In this document: one piece after another, positions 1-9,256 of the stretch | Layout of the letters: each line of letters starts with the position of its first letter | Numbering within the stretch: the first letter of the stretch is position 1 | Source: Haladaptatus sp. R4 | GTDB taxonomy: Archaea > Halobacteriota > Halobacteria > Halobacteriales > Haladaptataceae | Assembly (NCBI RefSeq): GCF_001625445.1 | Contig: NZ_LWHG01000030.1 | Location: forward strand, 124,001-188,000 | Length of the DNA: 64,000 nucleotides | Direction of reading: 5' to 3' | Translations under genes and position numbers: made by a program | Notes under the pieces: model-generated | Databases searched by the model: none | The model's input: the letters and a program-made list of their open reading frames with translations, nothing else | What the model was told of the DNA's origin: nothing

Positions 1-1362
1 CTCGACTCGACTGATGTTCACCAGGAAGGCGTGCTATTCCCCGGTACGAAAGTCTACAAGGATGGTGAGCCTGACCCGGAGATTATGGATATCATCCGGT
101 TTAACTCCCGGATGCCCGAGAAAGTCGTTGGTGACCTGAACGCGCAGGTCGCAGCGGTCCGCACCGGTGAAGAGCGCTTGCAAGAACTATACGAGAAGTA
201 TGGCGGCGAAACTGTTGAGTCGGCGGTTAACAAGGTACTCAACCATGGTGAGGAAACCGCTCGTAAGGCCGTCGAAGAACTCCCGGACGGGAGCTGGTCG
301 GCAACTGGATATGCCGACGGCGTCAACCGTGATTCTGACGACCTAATAAAACTCAAGGCGACCGTTACCATCGACGGCGATGAATTCGAAGTTGACTTCT
401 CGGGGTCGTCCGACGAAGTCGACGAGCCACTCAATATCCCGCCAGGGATGAGCGAGACGATCTGTAAGCTTTGCTTTAAGACGATTACTACACCCGAGGA
501 GGACTCGAACGGGGGACAGTACGCACCATTATCGATGACCGTTCCAAAGGGGAACATCTTCAACGCAAGTTATCCCGCCCCTACGTTCACCGTCTGGACC
601 GGGATTGTCGCTATCGACGTGGTTTACCAGGCGCTCGCAAAGGGAATGCCTGATCGCGTCCCTGCAAGTACTGGTGGTGACCTCGCTGATATCATGCTTT
701 ACGGCGAGAACCCGGAGACAGGCCGACCGTTCGTCGAAGCGAACAATGAGGCTGTTGGCTGGGGTGCAGGCATTAACCACGATGGGGAGAACGCGCTCAT
801 GCATATCAGCGAGACAATGGTCCGAAACATCCCAATTGAGGTGTTCGAGAACAAAGCCCCAATCCGATTCGACCAACTCTCACTCCGTGAGGACTCCGGT
901 GGTCCGGGGAAGCATCGTGGTGGCCTCGGCATCTGTCGTGACTTCCGCGTGCTCGAACCGGTCGGCGCGCTCTCGATTATACAGAAAACCCGAACCGAGA
1001 ACTGGGGATTGGACGGCGGCGAACCCGGTATGAAGAACGTTGTCGCACTCGACTCCGAAGAAGATGACTTCGACGAGCGAGTGCAGATTCTCGTTGATAA
1101 CGACGATCTCTACGACGATGAAGATGTAACGTATGCAGGGATGTTCCGCGGGAACTTCGTCCCGGGAGAAGTAATCTCGAACCGGACCGCAGGCGGCGGT
1201 GGATACGGCGACCCGTACGAACGTGATCCGGACGCAGTTCGCGAGGACTTCCGTGATGGCTACGTCTCACGTGAGGCTGCCCGAGAGCAGTACGGCGTCG
1301 TCGTGACCGAAGACGGTGAGATCGATCAGGAGACGACCGAGGAGCTTCGGAGCACTCGATGA
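1..1362 (+). CDS. hyuB: Hydantoinase B / oxoprolinase family subunit, 5' truncated by window edge
   Basis: The reading frame is already open at base 1, where it encodes HQEG followed by LFPGTKVY, a signature of HyuB-family proteins, so the real start lies upstream and the GTG at 31 is internal. HyuB pairs with HyuA in ATP-dependent opening of cyclic imides (N-methylhydantoin, 5-oxoproline) or forms part of acetone/acetophenone carboxylase-like enzymes. The visible portion has the family's conserved C-terminal blocks, including the RFDQLSLREDSGGPGKHRGG segment (about residues 280-300) and the TAGGGGYGDPYERDP segment near the end. The usual length is 520-580 residues, so roughly the first quarter is missing. 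The hyuA partner would be expected just upstream, outside the window. The substrate cannot be read from the sequence. Confidence 0.9.
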   Translation, partial: LDSTDVHQEGVLFPGTKVYKDGEPDPEIMDIIRFNSRMPEKVVGDLNAQVAAVRTGEERLQELYEKYGGETVESAVNKVLNHGEETARKAVEELPDGSWSATGYADGVNRDSDDLIKLKATVTIDGDEFEVDFSGSSDEVDEPLNIPPGMSETICKLCFKTITTPEEDSNGGQYAPLSMTVPKGNIFNASYPAPTFTVWTGIVAIDVVYQALAKGMPDRVPASTGGDLADIMLYGENPETGRPFVEANNEAVGWGAGINHDGENALMHISETMVRNIPIEVFENKAPIRFDQLSLREDSGGPGKHRGGLGICRDFRVLEPVGALSIIQKTRTENWGLDGGEPGMKNVVALDSEEDDFDERVQILVDNDDLYDDEDVTYAGMFRGNFVPGEVISNRTAGGGGYGDPYERDPDAVREDFRDGYVSREAAREQYGVVVTEDGEIDQETTEELRSTR

Positions 1363-1509
1363 ACGAACACCAGTCGAAGAGGTAAACTAGACAGGGCCAA
1401 TTTACCTTCTAACACATTTCTTAGAGAAGAGCGCGCTTGCTGTATCTCATTGTTAACGAACTCCAAGAAGATAATTGACGACTAGTTGTGAGTCATCCAC
1501 CGATTTCTC

Positions 1510-2066
1510 AACAGAAAGAGCAACCCGAGTTCCTTGCAGTTCGACCACGAGTCGGGCAGCTTTGTGATCGTCGCAACTGAGAAAGAACGGAGCGAATATG
1601 TTCATCCAGCAATCGAGACAGTACTCATGGCATAGATTGGTGTTGAATATCCAGTTTGCTATCGGCGGTGGTTTTGTGTGGAGTTTGTCGGTGGTTTACA
1701 ACAGGTGACTTCTCAATCCATTACATCGAAACACACGACAGTTAAAACTGGGACTCTCGGTAGGATCGCCATCCCAACTTGGATAACGACCGTCTCCACT
1801 TTCACCAACCACCAAATGGGAACGATGTTGCGGATGTCTCACTCGAATCAGTGCATCCGTTAGATGTGCTCTCGACGGTACTTGCTGCCATCGAACAACG
1901 TGGTACTCAGCAATGGGAAGCACGGTCACAAGGGTGATTACCGAGAAAAAAGCCACCCAAATCGAAGAATTCGAAACATCTGCCTCCGCAGTACAAGCCC
2001 ATCGAGAGCGCTCACAGATGCTGAACTCACCAACTTCTGTGAAGATGAGCATAAACTGATAAAATG
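1510..2066 (+). pseudogene. Decayed coding stretch of unknown identity
   Basis: No intact gene lies between 1363 and 2165. From about 1510 the plus strand has protein-like segments in changing frames: one ends at a TAG after an ETVLMA segment near 1634, another reads DVADVSLESVHPLDVLS at about 1820-1870, and a third ends near 2066 with LTDAELTNFCEDEHKL. The composition looks haloarchaeal, but stops and frame changes break it up. I do not recognise the family. Bases 1363-1509 hold nothing I can name. Confidence 0.3.
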
Positions 2067-2165
2067 ATCATCAAAAAGGATGGAGTCACCTTTCAGATCA
2101 GGAACTGGTGCTCGAAGAAGAGCAACGGTGTATAAAATAAAATCGCGTCGATGTAATGCTTCGTC

Positions 2166-2507
2166 TTACCAGGATGTCCGGTCGTGGCCGCCCTTCTGAC
2201 TTTGCGAGTTGAAGTTCTGGGCGTTCGACCAGGCTTTCTGCGAGTTCGAGTTGCTCTGGTAGTTCGACTGGATGGCTCTCGCGTCACCAGATTTCGCGTG
2301 ACCATAGAAACTCTTCGCCGACGATTTTGCGTAGTTGTCCTTCTGGTAGTTGCTGTTGCCTTGCCAGACGTGCTGGTCTTGGTCAACGTGCGAGCTTGCA
2401 TACTGCCAGTTCGATTGACTATCACTCGGTTTCTTATAATCTGCAGCGGCTGCCGAACCCGCAAAGCCGACAGCAAACAGCGAGCCGACGATCGTAACTG
2501 CGAGCAA
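2166..2507 (-). CDS. Small secreted Gln/Ser/Asn-rich protein
   Basis: The 113 residues begin with a hydrophobic signal-peptide core (LAVTIVGSLFAVGFAGSAAA) ending in an AAAAD cleavage-like site. The mature part is rich in Gln, Ser, Asn, Lys and Tyr with a motif recurring roughly as SNYQ or NSQ, and has no cysteines. The start is uncertain: the assigned start is TTG, no ATG or GTG lies in frame before the upstream stop, and the preceding in-frame codons (KTTKKALRIL) look like the positively charged n-region of a signal peptide whose ATG has been lost. It may therefore be a damaged gene. Likely exported; function unknown. Confidence 0.5.
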   Translation of the reverse strand: MLAVTIVGSLFAVGFAGSAAAADYKKPSDSQSNWQYASSHVDQDQHVWQGNSNYQKDNYAKSSAKSFYGHAKSGDARAIQSNYQSNSNSQKAWSNAQNFNSQSQKGGHDRTSW

Positions 2508-3194
2508 GATGCGAAGTGCCTTTTTCGTTGTTTTTCTCCTGGGTCTGGTCCAACTCGTCTATCCCCGACTTCTCCACGGTGATAGAAGAGCACCAGAACC
2601 CAAAGACCGATATTATGCCATTCGTATTTCAAGCCCGAGAATCATTGAGCAGTTCGCACTATTTATGAACGGATGTACTCCAGCATACGGATTACTAAGT
2701 TTGTCTCCTAGTTGTCGTTATCGGAGTCAATACGCTCTGATAGTATCGTTGGTCGGTCCATACAATATTCAATGATAAGTATCGTCCCGAACGTTCATCG
2801 AGATCGTTAAAGAATCAATCAAGGGATGATAGTATTCAAGCAGCAATGGAGTATCGACATAGAAGGTCAGCAACATTGATCGCGAGCAGAACCCGATGAT
2901 CTTACGTTCCGATCGTCGAGTTTTCAGATTATAGGTCCGAAACCAATGGTCGTGTACTGGGTACTAGAACAGGGATATTTCGAAATACCCCGTGAAAATG
3001 CGCGGGGGGAGAACTTGAAAAATGGCAGAAATTTGTCTCTGGTTCGACCGAATGACGCCAAACTTGACTCGATATACTGCCCTACCTTCTCGTCGATAGC
3101 CGATTCTCTCTGTCCAAGCGGCGACACCACACCTACTGTCACACCACCCAACAGCTCCCTGAGGACAGTATGATCAAGGACGAAATCGACTAGC
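2508..3194. other. Intergenic, no gene recognised
   Basis: About 690 bases between the small secreted protein and the nitroreductase gene. The open frames here on either strand (for example 2509-2775 and 2946-3173) lack any recognisable motif and overlap antisense frames, so I treat them as chance. No repeat, tRNA or insertion-sequence end was seen. Confidence 0.4.
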
Positions 3195-3704
3195 CTATAG
3201 CGACTCTCCAAACCGATTCTTCGAGACGACTTCTGCAATTGATCGCCGTCGTTTCGTCCCCATCCCGGACCCTTTGGGATAGCCAAAGCCGACAACAGCT
3301 CCGCTGACGAGCTCAAGTGGAATACCAAACTGTCTCTTCAGGGCCTCCTCCTCAATGCCAGTGTAGATACAAGAGCCGATGCCGTGATCCCAAGCTGCAA
3401 ATTGCATGTGGCTGACTGCACGTCCGACATCGACGCCGGAGGAGGGGTAATCGTCAGTGAAGACAACGACAGCAAAGGCAGCATCCGCGACCCACTTCCC
3501 GCTGGTGCTCACCGTAGCCAAATCGTCGAGAGCGTCGCCATCGATCAGAAGAAAGTGCCAGTCCTGGCGGTTTCGACTTGAGGGAGCCAGTCGTGCAGCC
3601 TCTAGCACAGCACGTTCGATGTCGTCTGAAACGGGCTTATCAGCGAATTCACGAACTTCGAGTCGATGTTTGACAGTCTCCGTGAGGTCCATACGTATAC
3701 TCAT
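3195..3704 (-). CDS. Nitroreductase family protein (short form)
   Basis: This is a 169-residue member of the FMN-dependent nitroreductase fold. The N-terminus has the family pattern HRLEVREFADKPV (Arg contacts FMN phosphate), then LEAARLAPSSRNRQDWHFL, the classic second FMN-contact block, at about residues 35-52, and a central GRAVSHMQFAAWDHGIGSC block that matches the dimer-interface helix. The C-terminus carries VVGFGYP. It is slightly shorter than typical 180-220 residue members but appears complete. ATG at 3704 gives MSIRMDLTE; an ATG four codons later is equally possible. Members reduce nitro compounds, quinones or flavins with NAD(P)H; the substrate here is unknown. It lies just downstream of the flavodoxin remnant, in the same orientation. 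Confidence 0.85.
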   Translation of the reverse strand: MSIRMDLTETVKHRLEVREFADKPVSDDIERAVLEAARLAPSSRNRQDWHFLLIDGDALDDLATVSTSGKWVADAAFAVVVFTDDYPSSGVDVGRAVSHMQFAAWDHGIGSCIYTGIEEEALKRQFGIPLELVSGAVVGFGYPKGSGMGTKRRRSIAEVVSKNRFGESL

Positions 3705-3739
3705 CGCCGAACATCCATAGCCATTTTTTACGTCAAAAT

Positions 3740-3903
3740 CTATGGACTTTCTCTCCCATCGTCGATATCGAGATCGGGACTGATCTCCTTCACATCCACC
3801 GTCATCGTCTCGTGACCGTTCGCGGTTAGCCTTTCGGCAATGCGGTCAGCCACCTTCACGGTTTGTCCTTCACCGGTCCGTAACAGACGAGGATGGAAGC
3901 CAT
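3740..3903 (-). pseudogene. Frameshifted N-terminal fragment of a flavodoxin-domain protein
   Basis: ATG at 3903 starts MASILVCYG. If one base is restored in the GGACCGG segment, the frame continues as TGEGQTVKVADRIAERL, the FMN-phosphate loop typical of flavodoxin and HemG-type proteins, followed by TANGHETMTVDVKEISPDL and a TAG stop at 3740-3742. Only about 55 codons survive of a roughly 170-residue family, so the gene is both frameshifted and 3' truncated. It sits directly upstream of the nitroreductase on the same strand. Confidence 0.7.
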
Positions 3904-4682
3904 GGTTGTTCAGTTCCACAGAAGATCACAGTATGGATAATCACGTGGGGTCTTTCTACAGCCGTTGAACGCGAACGCGAGCAGGTGGACATTCTCCGGC
4001 AATTCTCAAACGAGGTTTTTTCTCATTTCGGAAGATGACAGCGTCGTCAATGACAACGTAGCTCTCCCCGTCAGTACACCCATCCCGAGAGGTGTACCAA
4101 TCTACACCGAATCAAAACACTACGACACAAACCGACCTAAGCAACTATCGATTACTCTGAAGTGCATCTTGTTTCGCGATTGGTTTGCGGTTGGAGAGAG
4201 GACGGTGATGCGTGAATTGGTTCTGACGACTGTGTCAGTTGCTTCTGCTCACAAGCGAACATGAGAGATACCTAGCTACTGTTCTCTGAGTTGGCGGATG
4301 CCACGCAGTCCCGTCGTTTAGCGGATCCCGTAGGTCGGGAAACGAGTTCGGATTGTCAATCTAGTTTTGTAGATATTTTATATACTAGAGTGTTATTTGT
4401 GGAGGAAGCAAATATTTTATGCAATTCTACGTTTGGCAACAACACTAATGAGAGAAAGCTGAATGGGGGATAACACGGGGAACGATGCCTGATGAAACCG
4501 AACAAAACGTGCGGAGCGATCAAAACCAGGAGCACATTATCGGAGATTGTAGCGGACAGGAAGGTGAGCTATCCATCTCGATCGATCGAAATCGCGGAAG
4601 CTCGTGGAAGAGTATGGACGGGGACCGATACTATCCTGACTGAGAGCGAGGAAACAACAATTCCTCGAGGAGATGCAGTCAA
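3904..4682. other. Intergenic with a short coding-like remnant
   Basis: No intact gene is recognised. On the plus strand at about 3937-4038 a frame reads AVEREREQVDILRQFSNEVF and ends in TGA at 4036-4038. Its composition resembles a real haloarchaeal C-terminus or linker but it has no start. The longer open frames at 3965-4264 and 4291-4473 show no family features. The stretch 4370-4480 is AT-rich and could hold the promoter for the next gene. Confidence 0.35.
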
Positions 4683-5279
4683 ATGAGGTTTACAGCAATA
4701 GTTCGGTTCATCCGCCTCGAGAACGACGGCGATCGAAATCACCACCCCCTCTTGCAGCGACATCGGATGTCCGCCCTCGTTATCGTCTTGCAACTTCTCT
4801 TGATCGTGTGTGTCGCTCCTGGTGTCGCAACCGCCGCCACGAAAGACGAACAACAGCTTGGGACCCAGTCGAAGAACCTGGAACGGATCAATGATGGGAC
4901 ACTCGGCGCTCTTGAAACGAGGTTGGCCACCGACTGTGCGCCAACCAACGGCACGATGACGGGCAATTGCACCGCCACCAAGACGAGCACTTCCAACGAG
5001 TGTTATTCAGGTCCCAATAGAACGACGGCTACGCAACCGAATCCCAACGATACCGGTAGCAATAGCGCGCCGACCGACCACTCCACTGATTCGGGGGCCA
5101 CTGTGACTAGCTCATCGAGTACACACACGACAATGTCCGAAACAAACACGAAAGCATCGCAAAAAGCGGACCGAGCGAATGTCCGCGGGTTCGGTCTGTT
5201 GCCAGACATAAACTCACCGATTATCGCGATAATCGGAATTCTCTGTGTAGTCGGTGGACTGATCGCTCTTGCCCGATAA
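4683..5279 (+). CDS. Exported Thr/Ser-rich protein with C-terminal membrane anchor (paralogue of the 56605 gene)
   Basis: 198 residues. A hydrophobic segment (SALVIVLQLLLIVCVAPGVA, residues 30-49) acts as a signal peptide; ATG at 4767 would start just before it and gives a more normal signal peptide than the ATG at 4683. A low-complexity Thr/Ser/Asn region with several NxT/S sequons follows, then a C-terminal block LLPDINSPIIAIIGILCVVG ending LIALAR. The same C-terminal pattern (ALPNINSPIIALIGAFCV, then GLVSIAR) ends the protein at 56605-57480, so the two are paralogues in architecture. I infer a surface protein spanning the membrane once near its C-terminus with a short positive tail inside. 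Function unknown. Confidence 0.7.
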   Translation: MRFTAIVRFIRLENDGDRNHHPLLQRHRMSALVIVLQLLLIVCVAPGVATAATKDEQQLGTQSKNLERINDGTLGALETRLATDCAPTNGTMTGNCTATKTSTSNECYSGPNRTTATQPNPNDTGSNSAPTDHSTDSGATVTSSSSTHTTMSETNTKASQKADRANVRGFGLLPDINSPIIAIIGILCVVGGLIALAR

Positions 5280-5907
5280 ACTACCCCGCCCTGCTCGGTC
5301 TAATGGCCTCGCTGAGGGAGAGGTTTCCCTGCTTGTAAAACGCACTCTGCAGAAATCGGAGTGGCTCCCGGGTGTTGATTCGGGGCATGTAGCTGGGTCA
5401 AACCTGTCGATCACCGCCGAGCAAAACACTATTTCGACATTTAACGACCTCGGATTTCTGATGTTGCAGGCGCTGACTGCGAACAATAAGTTGGTCGGAT
5501 ACTACCGGTCGGCACTCAAACTAGTGGAATTCCTCTGGTTCATTCCCATCGCGCTCCAGACGAGGTTCGTTCACTTGACTTCGGAGCTGTGGTCCAATGA
5601 CCATTCCGAGAAAATCACCGAGATAGCGGCTCAAACGACGCAGTGCACGTTCCTACTCACCGGGAGATTGGCGCTGGGACTCATCGTCCTCGCATGGTTG
5701 ATCGATATACAGCCACGCGTTTTCGGGATATACCTCCTTCTGTCGGTCGTTATCGTCCCACTACCCGGACTCGCGGTCTTGGCGCTTTTCTATATTACGA
5801 CAGGAGCGCTTGAATCCGATGAAGTTATAGGATGCTCCTATCATTCTCCGACCCGCTCGGTTCACAGGCCGAAACGTTTCGAACGAAAATACAAGGTAAC
5901 ACAATGA
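5269..5907 (+). CDS. Predicted membrane protein, unknown function
   Basis: This open frame of 212 codons overlaps the end of the preceding gene by 11 bases and the start of the next by 4 (ATGA-like), an arrangement consistent with translational coupling of three genes. The first 90 residues are mostly soluble; two hydrophobic segments lie near residues 128-147 (LLTGRLALGLIVLAWLIDI) and 150-175 (IYLLLSVVIVPLPGLAVLAL). The C-terminal 30 residues are Arg/Lys-rich. I do not recognise the family. The true start may be downstream of 5269, since the first 30 codons look less constrained. Confidence 0.5.
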   Translation: MPDKLPRPARSNGLAEGEVSLLVKRTLQKSEWLPGVDSGHVAGSNLSITAEQNTISTFNDLGFLMLQALTANNKLVGYYRSALKLVEFLWFIPIALQTRFVHLTSELWSNDHSEKITEIAAQTTQCTFLLTGRLALGLIVLAWLIDIQPRVFGIYLLLSVVIVPLPGLAVLALFYITTGALESDEVIGCSYHSPTRSVHRPKRFERKYKVTQ

Positions 5908-6329
5908 GATCCGATTCGATACAAAAATTGTTGATCGTCGCCGGAATACTACTGTTCATCTCGGGTATTGGGTTTGCGTTTCTCAACTCGGGATTCGGCG
6001 ATTTCGGTGACAGTTCACCTTCGGAAAAGTCGCAGAATACAACGCAGCCACCAGCGAGTACGACACCCACGAAATCGAATGCGACGTTGACGGAAACATC
6101 GAGTACGAGTAGCACGACGACTTCAACATCATCACCAACAGCTACTACTACAACATCACCCTCGACAACTACGAGTAGCACAACGACTACAACACCTTCT
6201 TCAACAACTACGACTACAACATCATCCTCATCAGTACGAGTAGCACGACGACGCTTCAACATCATCACCAACAGCTACTACTACAACATCACCCTCGACA
6301 ACTACCACATCACCTCCAACTACGAGTAA
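5904..6329 (+). CDS. Membrane-anchored Thr/Ser-rich protein, tail out of frame after repeat expansion
   Basis: ATG at 5904 (overlapping the upstream stop) gives MRSDSIQKLLIVAGILLFIS, one transmembrane or signal-anchor helix, followed by a Ser/Thr/Pro-rich region with many ACA, ACG and TCA codons. After a second copy of an internal repeat begins near 6233, the frame changes to an unrelated tail ending at TAA 6327-6329. In the Thr/Ser frame the sequence continues cleanly to a TAA at 6391-6393 and would end TTTTSTGTGITL. The probable intended product therefore runs to 6393. Similar Thr tracts occur in the proteins at 9257 and 33039. Likely a surface protein; function unknown. Confidence 0.55.
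   Translation: MRSDSIQKLLIVAGILLFISGIGFAFLNSGFGDFGDSSPSEKSQNTTQPPASTTPTKSNATLTETSSTSSTTTSTSSPTATTTTSPSTTTSSTTTTTPSSTTTTTTSSSSVRVARRRFNIITNSYYYNITLDNYHITSNYE
6102..6304 (+). repeat. Two ~70-bp direct repeats in a Thr/Ser-coding microsatellite
   Basis: Copy 1 spans 6102-6171 and copy 2 spans 6233-6304. Both begin AGTACGAGTAGCACGACGAC and end in CACCCTCGACAACTA; copy 2 has two extra bases (GC) before TTCAAC. The repeats enter different reading frames, so the duplication shifts the reading frame of the host gene. Confidence 0.8.
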
Positions 6330-6439
6330 CGCGACGACTACAACATCATCGCCAACAACCACGACTAGCACGGGAACCGGAATTACGTTGTAAGCATCGC
6401 CAGGGAACCATCTTTCGCAGTTTTAGCGCCCTGTGAACC

Positions 6440-6462
6440 GCCTCGGGGTCACGCTCCGAGGC
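6440..6462. repeat. Hairpin GCCTCGG/CCGAGGC
   Basis: A perfect 7-bp inverted repeat (6440-6446 and 6456-6462) with a 9-base loop lies in the 390-base gene-free stretch 6394-6781. The arrangement resembles the terminal palindromes of haloarchaeal IS200/IS605-type elements, or it may be a terminator-like structure. No transposase is adjacent. The rest of this stretch holds nothing I recognise. Confidence 0.4.
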
Positions 6463-6781
6463 ACATCTTAGCGTCTGTGGTGGAAGCAGTTCCGCGAACT
6501 TGTCATCAAATGCGTCGTTTACAACTTGGAACTAGGTCTCGCTAGCTCACACGAAGACTGCAGATGGCCGTGATTCTGAGAGGAACGGACTGCTGAATAG
6601 AGAGGATATTTGCAGCAGAGCAATAATGGCAGGGGAAATAGACCTAGTTCACATAACGGCGGTCCCCTCCAGCGTCGTGGCTGTCTTCGAGAAAGCGCAC
6701 AACGTAGATCCATACCGTCTAATCAGGTTCTGCCCCTTTTTTGTCGCCATATTGAATAGTCGTGACGGTCAAGAGGATTCC

Positions 6782-7335
6782 ATGGCCGACCTCATCTACT
6801 TCATCAACTCATCACTCGACGGCTACATCGCCGACGAGAACGGGAACTTCGACTGGTCAGAGCCATCTGAGGACGCGCATGCCTTGTTCAACGATCACCA
6901 ACGATCGGTCGGCACCTCCCTTATCGGCCGTCGCATGTATGAGACGATGCGGGTGTGGGACACCTTTGACCTCGACGACCTACCCGAGGTACAACGCGAG
7001 TTCGCCGAGCGTGGGGGGATACCGACAAAGTCGTCTATTCAACCACCCTGGACACCGTGCCGGAACCGCGGACCCGCCTGGAGCAGACGTTCGACTCCGA
7101 AGTGGTACAGGCCATGAAAGACCATGCCGACTGCGACCTGTCCATCGGCGGCCCCGGTCTCGCTTCCGAGGCCATCCGCGCAGGTCTGGTCGACCGGTAT
7201 GTGCTGCGCTTGGTCCCGACGATCGTCGGTGGGGGAACCCAAGCCCTTCCCGATGCAGCGCGGGTCGACCTCGCTCTCAACACAACACGTCGTTTCGACG
7301 ACGGCTCCGTCCTCGTCGACTACAGCCTCCGATGA
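6782..7335 (+). pseudogene. RibD C-terminal / dihydrofolate-reductase-like protein, frameshifted
   Basis: ATG at 6782 starts MADLIYFINSSLDGYIADEN, the N-terminus of the RibD_C family (YyaP/YwjB-like reductases). After EFAERGG near 7017 the frame is lost at a run of six G bases; the adjacent frame continues DTDKVVYSTTLDTVPEPRTR and then DLSIGGPGLASEAIRAGLVD, the family's conserved NAD(P)-binding and C-terminal blocks, ending at 7335. Total length (about 184 residues) fits the family, so a single indel in a G run is the only lesion. Without the indel this would be a complete gene; a sequencing error cannot be excluded. Members reduce small substrates with NADPH; no specific function is assigned. 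Confidence 0.85.
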
Positions 7336-7534
7336 TCAAATCACCTCCAAACCAGGCAGCGGAATGGATCGACCGAGAAGTCACCGTCAGGAGAGCGCAA
7401 TTTGGCTCTGACAACAGTGTTCGCGTCTTCTGCTTGGGAGAGATCCACCTTTCCGTGTTCTGTATCGTTTGCATTCGTCCGGGCTGGAACCAACGTAAGT
7501 ATATTAGTCATCTCTTGCAAACACTAACCTATGA

Positions 7535-7993
7535 AGCGGACGAGCGACACGGACATCGACGGCAGACGAACTAAGCCACCAGGAGAAAATCGGCTTCTGT
7601 ATGATCCTTCTCCTCGCGGGTAATATCACAACGACGAATTTACTCACGAATGCCATCTGGTCCTTCGAGGAACAAGGCATCATAGAGAACGTCCGATCAG
7701 GCGATGTCAACCGTAAGAAAGCCATTGAAGAGGTACTCCGTTATCGATCCCCGATACAGGAAATACAGCACGTCGTGCGTGAGGATATTGAGTTGGGCGG
7801 CCAGCAAATCGAGGCCGGAGAAATCGTGAATATCTGGGTGGGCGCTGCGAACCGCGACCCAGAAGTCTTCGACGACCCAGAGTCGTTCCGCCCCGAGGCA
7901 CACGGTCTCGAACCGGTGATAATGAGGGGTAATGGGCGGCAGCGCTGGGCTGGTTTCTTTAAATATATAATTCGAGCTGGAATACTAACTTGA
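7535..7993 (+). pseudogene. Cytochrome P450 fragment (I-helix to beta region, heme loop missing)
   Basis: The frame reads LSHQEKIGFCMILLLAGNIT (I helix, with AGN for the usual AGxET) and then KKAIEEVLRYRSPIQ, the K-helix ExxR motif, and GAANRDPEVFDDPESFRPE, the conserved block ahead of the heme loop. After RPEAHGLEP the sequence diverges and the cysteine heme-ligand loop (FxxGxxxCxG) is absent. Upstream of 7535 there is an in-frame stop and no N-terminal P450 half. The fragment is therefore truncated at both ends and cannot bind heme. Intact P450s of this type are about 400 residues. Confidence 0.85.
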
Positions 7994-8051
7994 ACTGCTG
8001 TCCCGACCCGAGTTTGAGTCGTGAGGTGTTCATTGGTGAGTATCTATCAAT

Positions 8052-8269
8052 TCACAGCTTCTTCGTCGTCCGTGTGATATGGACTTCCCAGTCTGAGATA
8101 TCAGGTTGGGTGTGACGGATTTCGTACGCATCATCCCCAAGATCAACGCCATTGATACAACCTTCGTGAGAAGGACATCCAGTGCGTCGTTAAGTTCTGC
8201 TCTCGTTTGTGGCCCTGTCTCGGGGTTGCTGAACAAGTCGCGTTGTTTGTCGGTGTTGTAGTCGGTCAT
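8052..8269 (-). pseudogene. Small haloarchaeal hypothetical protein, frameshifted
   Basis: ATG at 8269 begins MTDYNTDKQRDLFSNPETGP and continues to DALDVLLTK; restoring one base there gives GCINGVDLGDDAYEIRHTQ and an end ITRTTKKL at TGA 8052-8054. The combined product of about 72 residues looks like a real acidic haloarchaeal small protein: both halves have coherent composition only in these two frames. Family not recognised. Confidence 0.55.
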
Positions 8270-8586
8270 AGTGTGGCGCGGAGCAAGTATGGACTTTGTG
8301 ATGCGCCCCATGTGAACACGATCGTCTACACGAATGATAGGCCACTGCTGGAATACCACTACCACATCGGGCAGTGGACGCACAGTGTGCAATCGCTCAA
8401 TCCGATGTACAACAGACACGCTAAGATAATAAGATTGGCGGCGTGAAAGATGCTCTGTGAATCAGTCACGAACCCACAAATCCTCGGTACGCGTAGTGTG
8501 CACTACGAACTGCGCAAAGATACCTTCGAGGGTCTAGGAATCGTCCATTTCCGCTTATACTGTCCAAAGGAAGTCAATCGCCGAAA

Positions 8587-8907
8587 TTGGACAAATTCGA
8601 AGAATCGACCTCGCTGCCGTCCCACGTTCTACTTCGGCTATCAAACCAATCGCGCATTTTGAAACGCGTCGAAACCCTAGAACGCAACTACTTTCCCTAC
8701 TATCTCGATAAATACCTGATATACGAGCGGAGATTCGATTCCCTGGAGTCAGCTGTCTGGAAAATAGGCGGCGTACCATACGAATCGTTCGTCTCTCCAT
8801 GGGCAGTCCACTCCCCCCGTATCGAAGATCTGGTAGCGTGGCAGGGGAGAGTTACGAAGGATTTCGCCGATCACGTCGTAGATTCACTTGAGACGTATCT
8901 TCAATGA
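8587..8907 (+). CDS. Hypothetical protein, start uncertain
   Basis: An open frame ending at TGA 8905-8907 encodes about 106 residues with a plausible globular composition (aromatic-rich ETLERNYFPYYLDKYLIYERR, then AVWKIGGVPYESFVSPWAVH). The only start near the N-terminus is a TTG at 8587; the frame stays open for some 25 codons upstream without an ATG, so the gene may be 5' truncated. No family recognised. It is isolated, with a gene-free stretch of about 350 bases on the far side. Confidence 0.4.
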   Translation: MDKFEESTSLPSHVLLRLSNQSRILKRVETLERNYFPYYLDKYLIYERRFDSLESAVWKIGGVPYESFVSPWAVHSPRIEDLVAWQGRVTKDFADHVVDSLETYLQ

Positions 8908-9256
8908 CGGTACACTGTCCACATAGATTCTTCTTAGGGTACCGGGAGTGATCCACTTATGAAATCCAGCGATTGGTAATATCGTAACTCAAAAGTAATG
9001 ATGAAGACACATATTAATTCATTAGTCGCGAGACTCACTACAAACAAACAACTTTTCCATCATGCATTTCGTCTAGATCAAAACGTTCACGAGCGAAGTG
9101 CGGGCACGGCTTGTGATCGTTACAAAGATCCGTTGAATTCAGGATTCGAACGACCCACACATCGTCTGAAGGACATATGATTCGTTGTCTGTAGCCACCG
9201 AAAACAAACGACCAAGGGGTAATACGATCATCGCGTTTCGGTCACAGTCCGTGGGA
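8908..9256. other. Intergenic, no gene recognised
   Basis: About 350 bases with AT-rich patches (8970-9060). The 60-codon frame at 8998-9180 has no recognisable features. Nothing else supported. Confidence 0.4.

Noticed and set aside
4569-4996. Minus-strand frames of 85-94 codons opposite the surface protein
   Set aside because: Cys/Arg-rich composition atypical for a halophile; explained as antisense of the 4683 gene.
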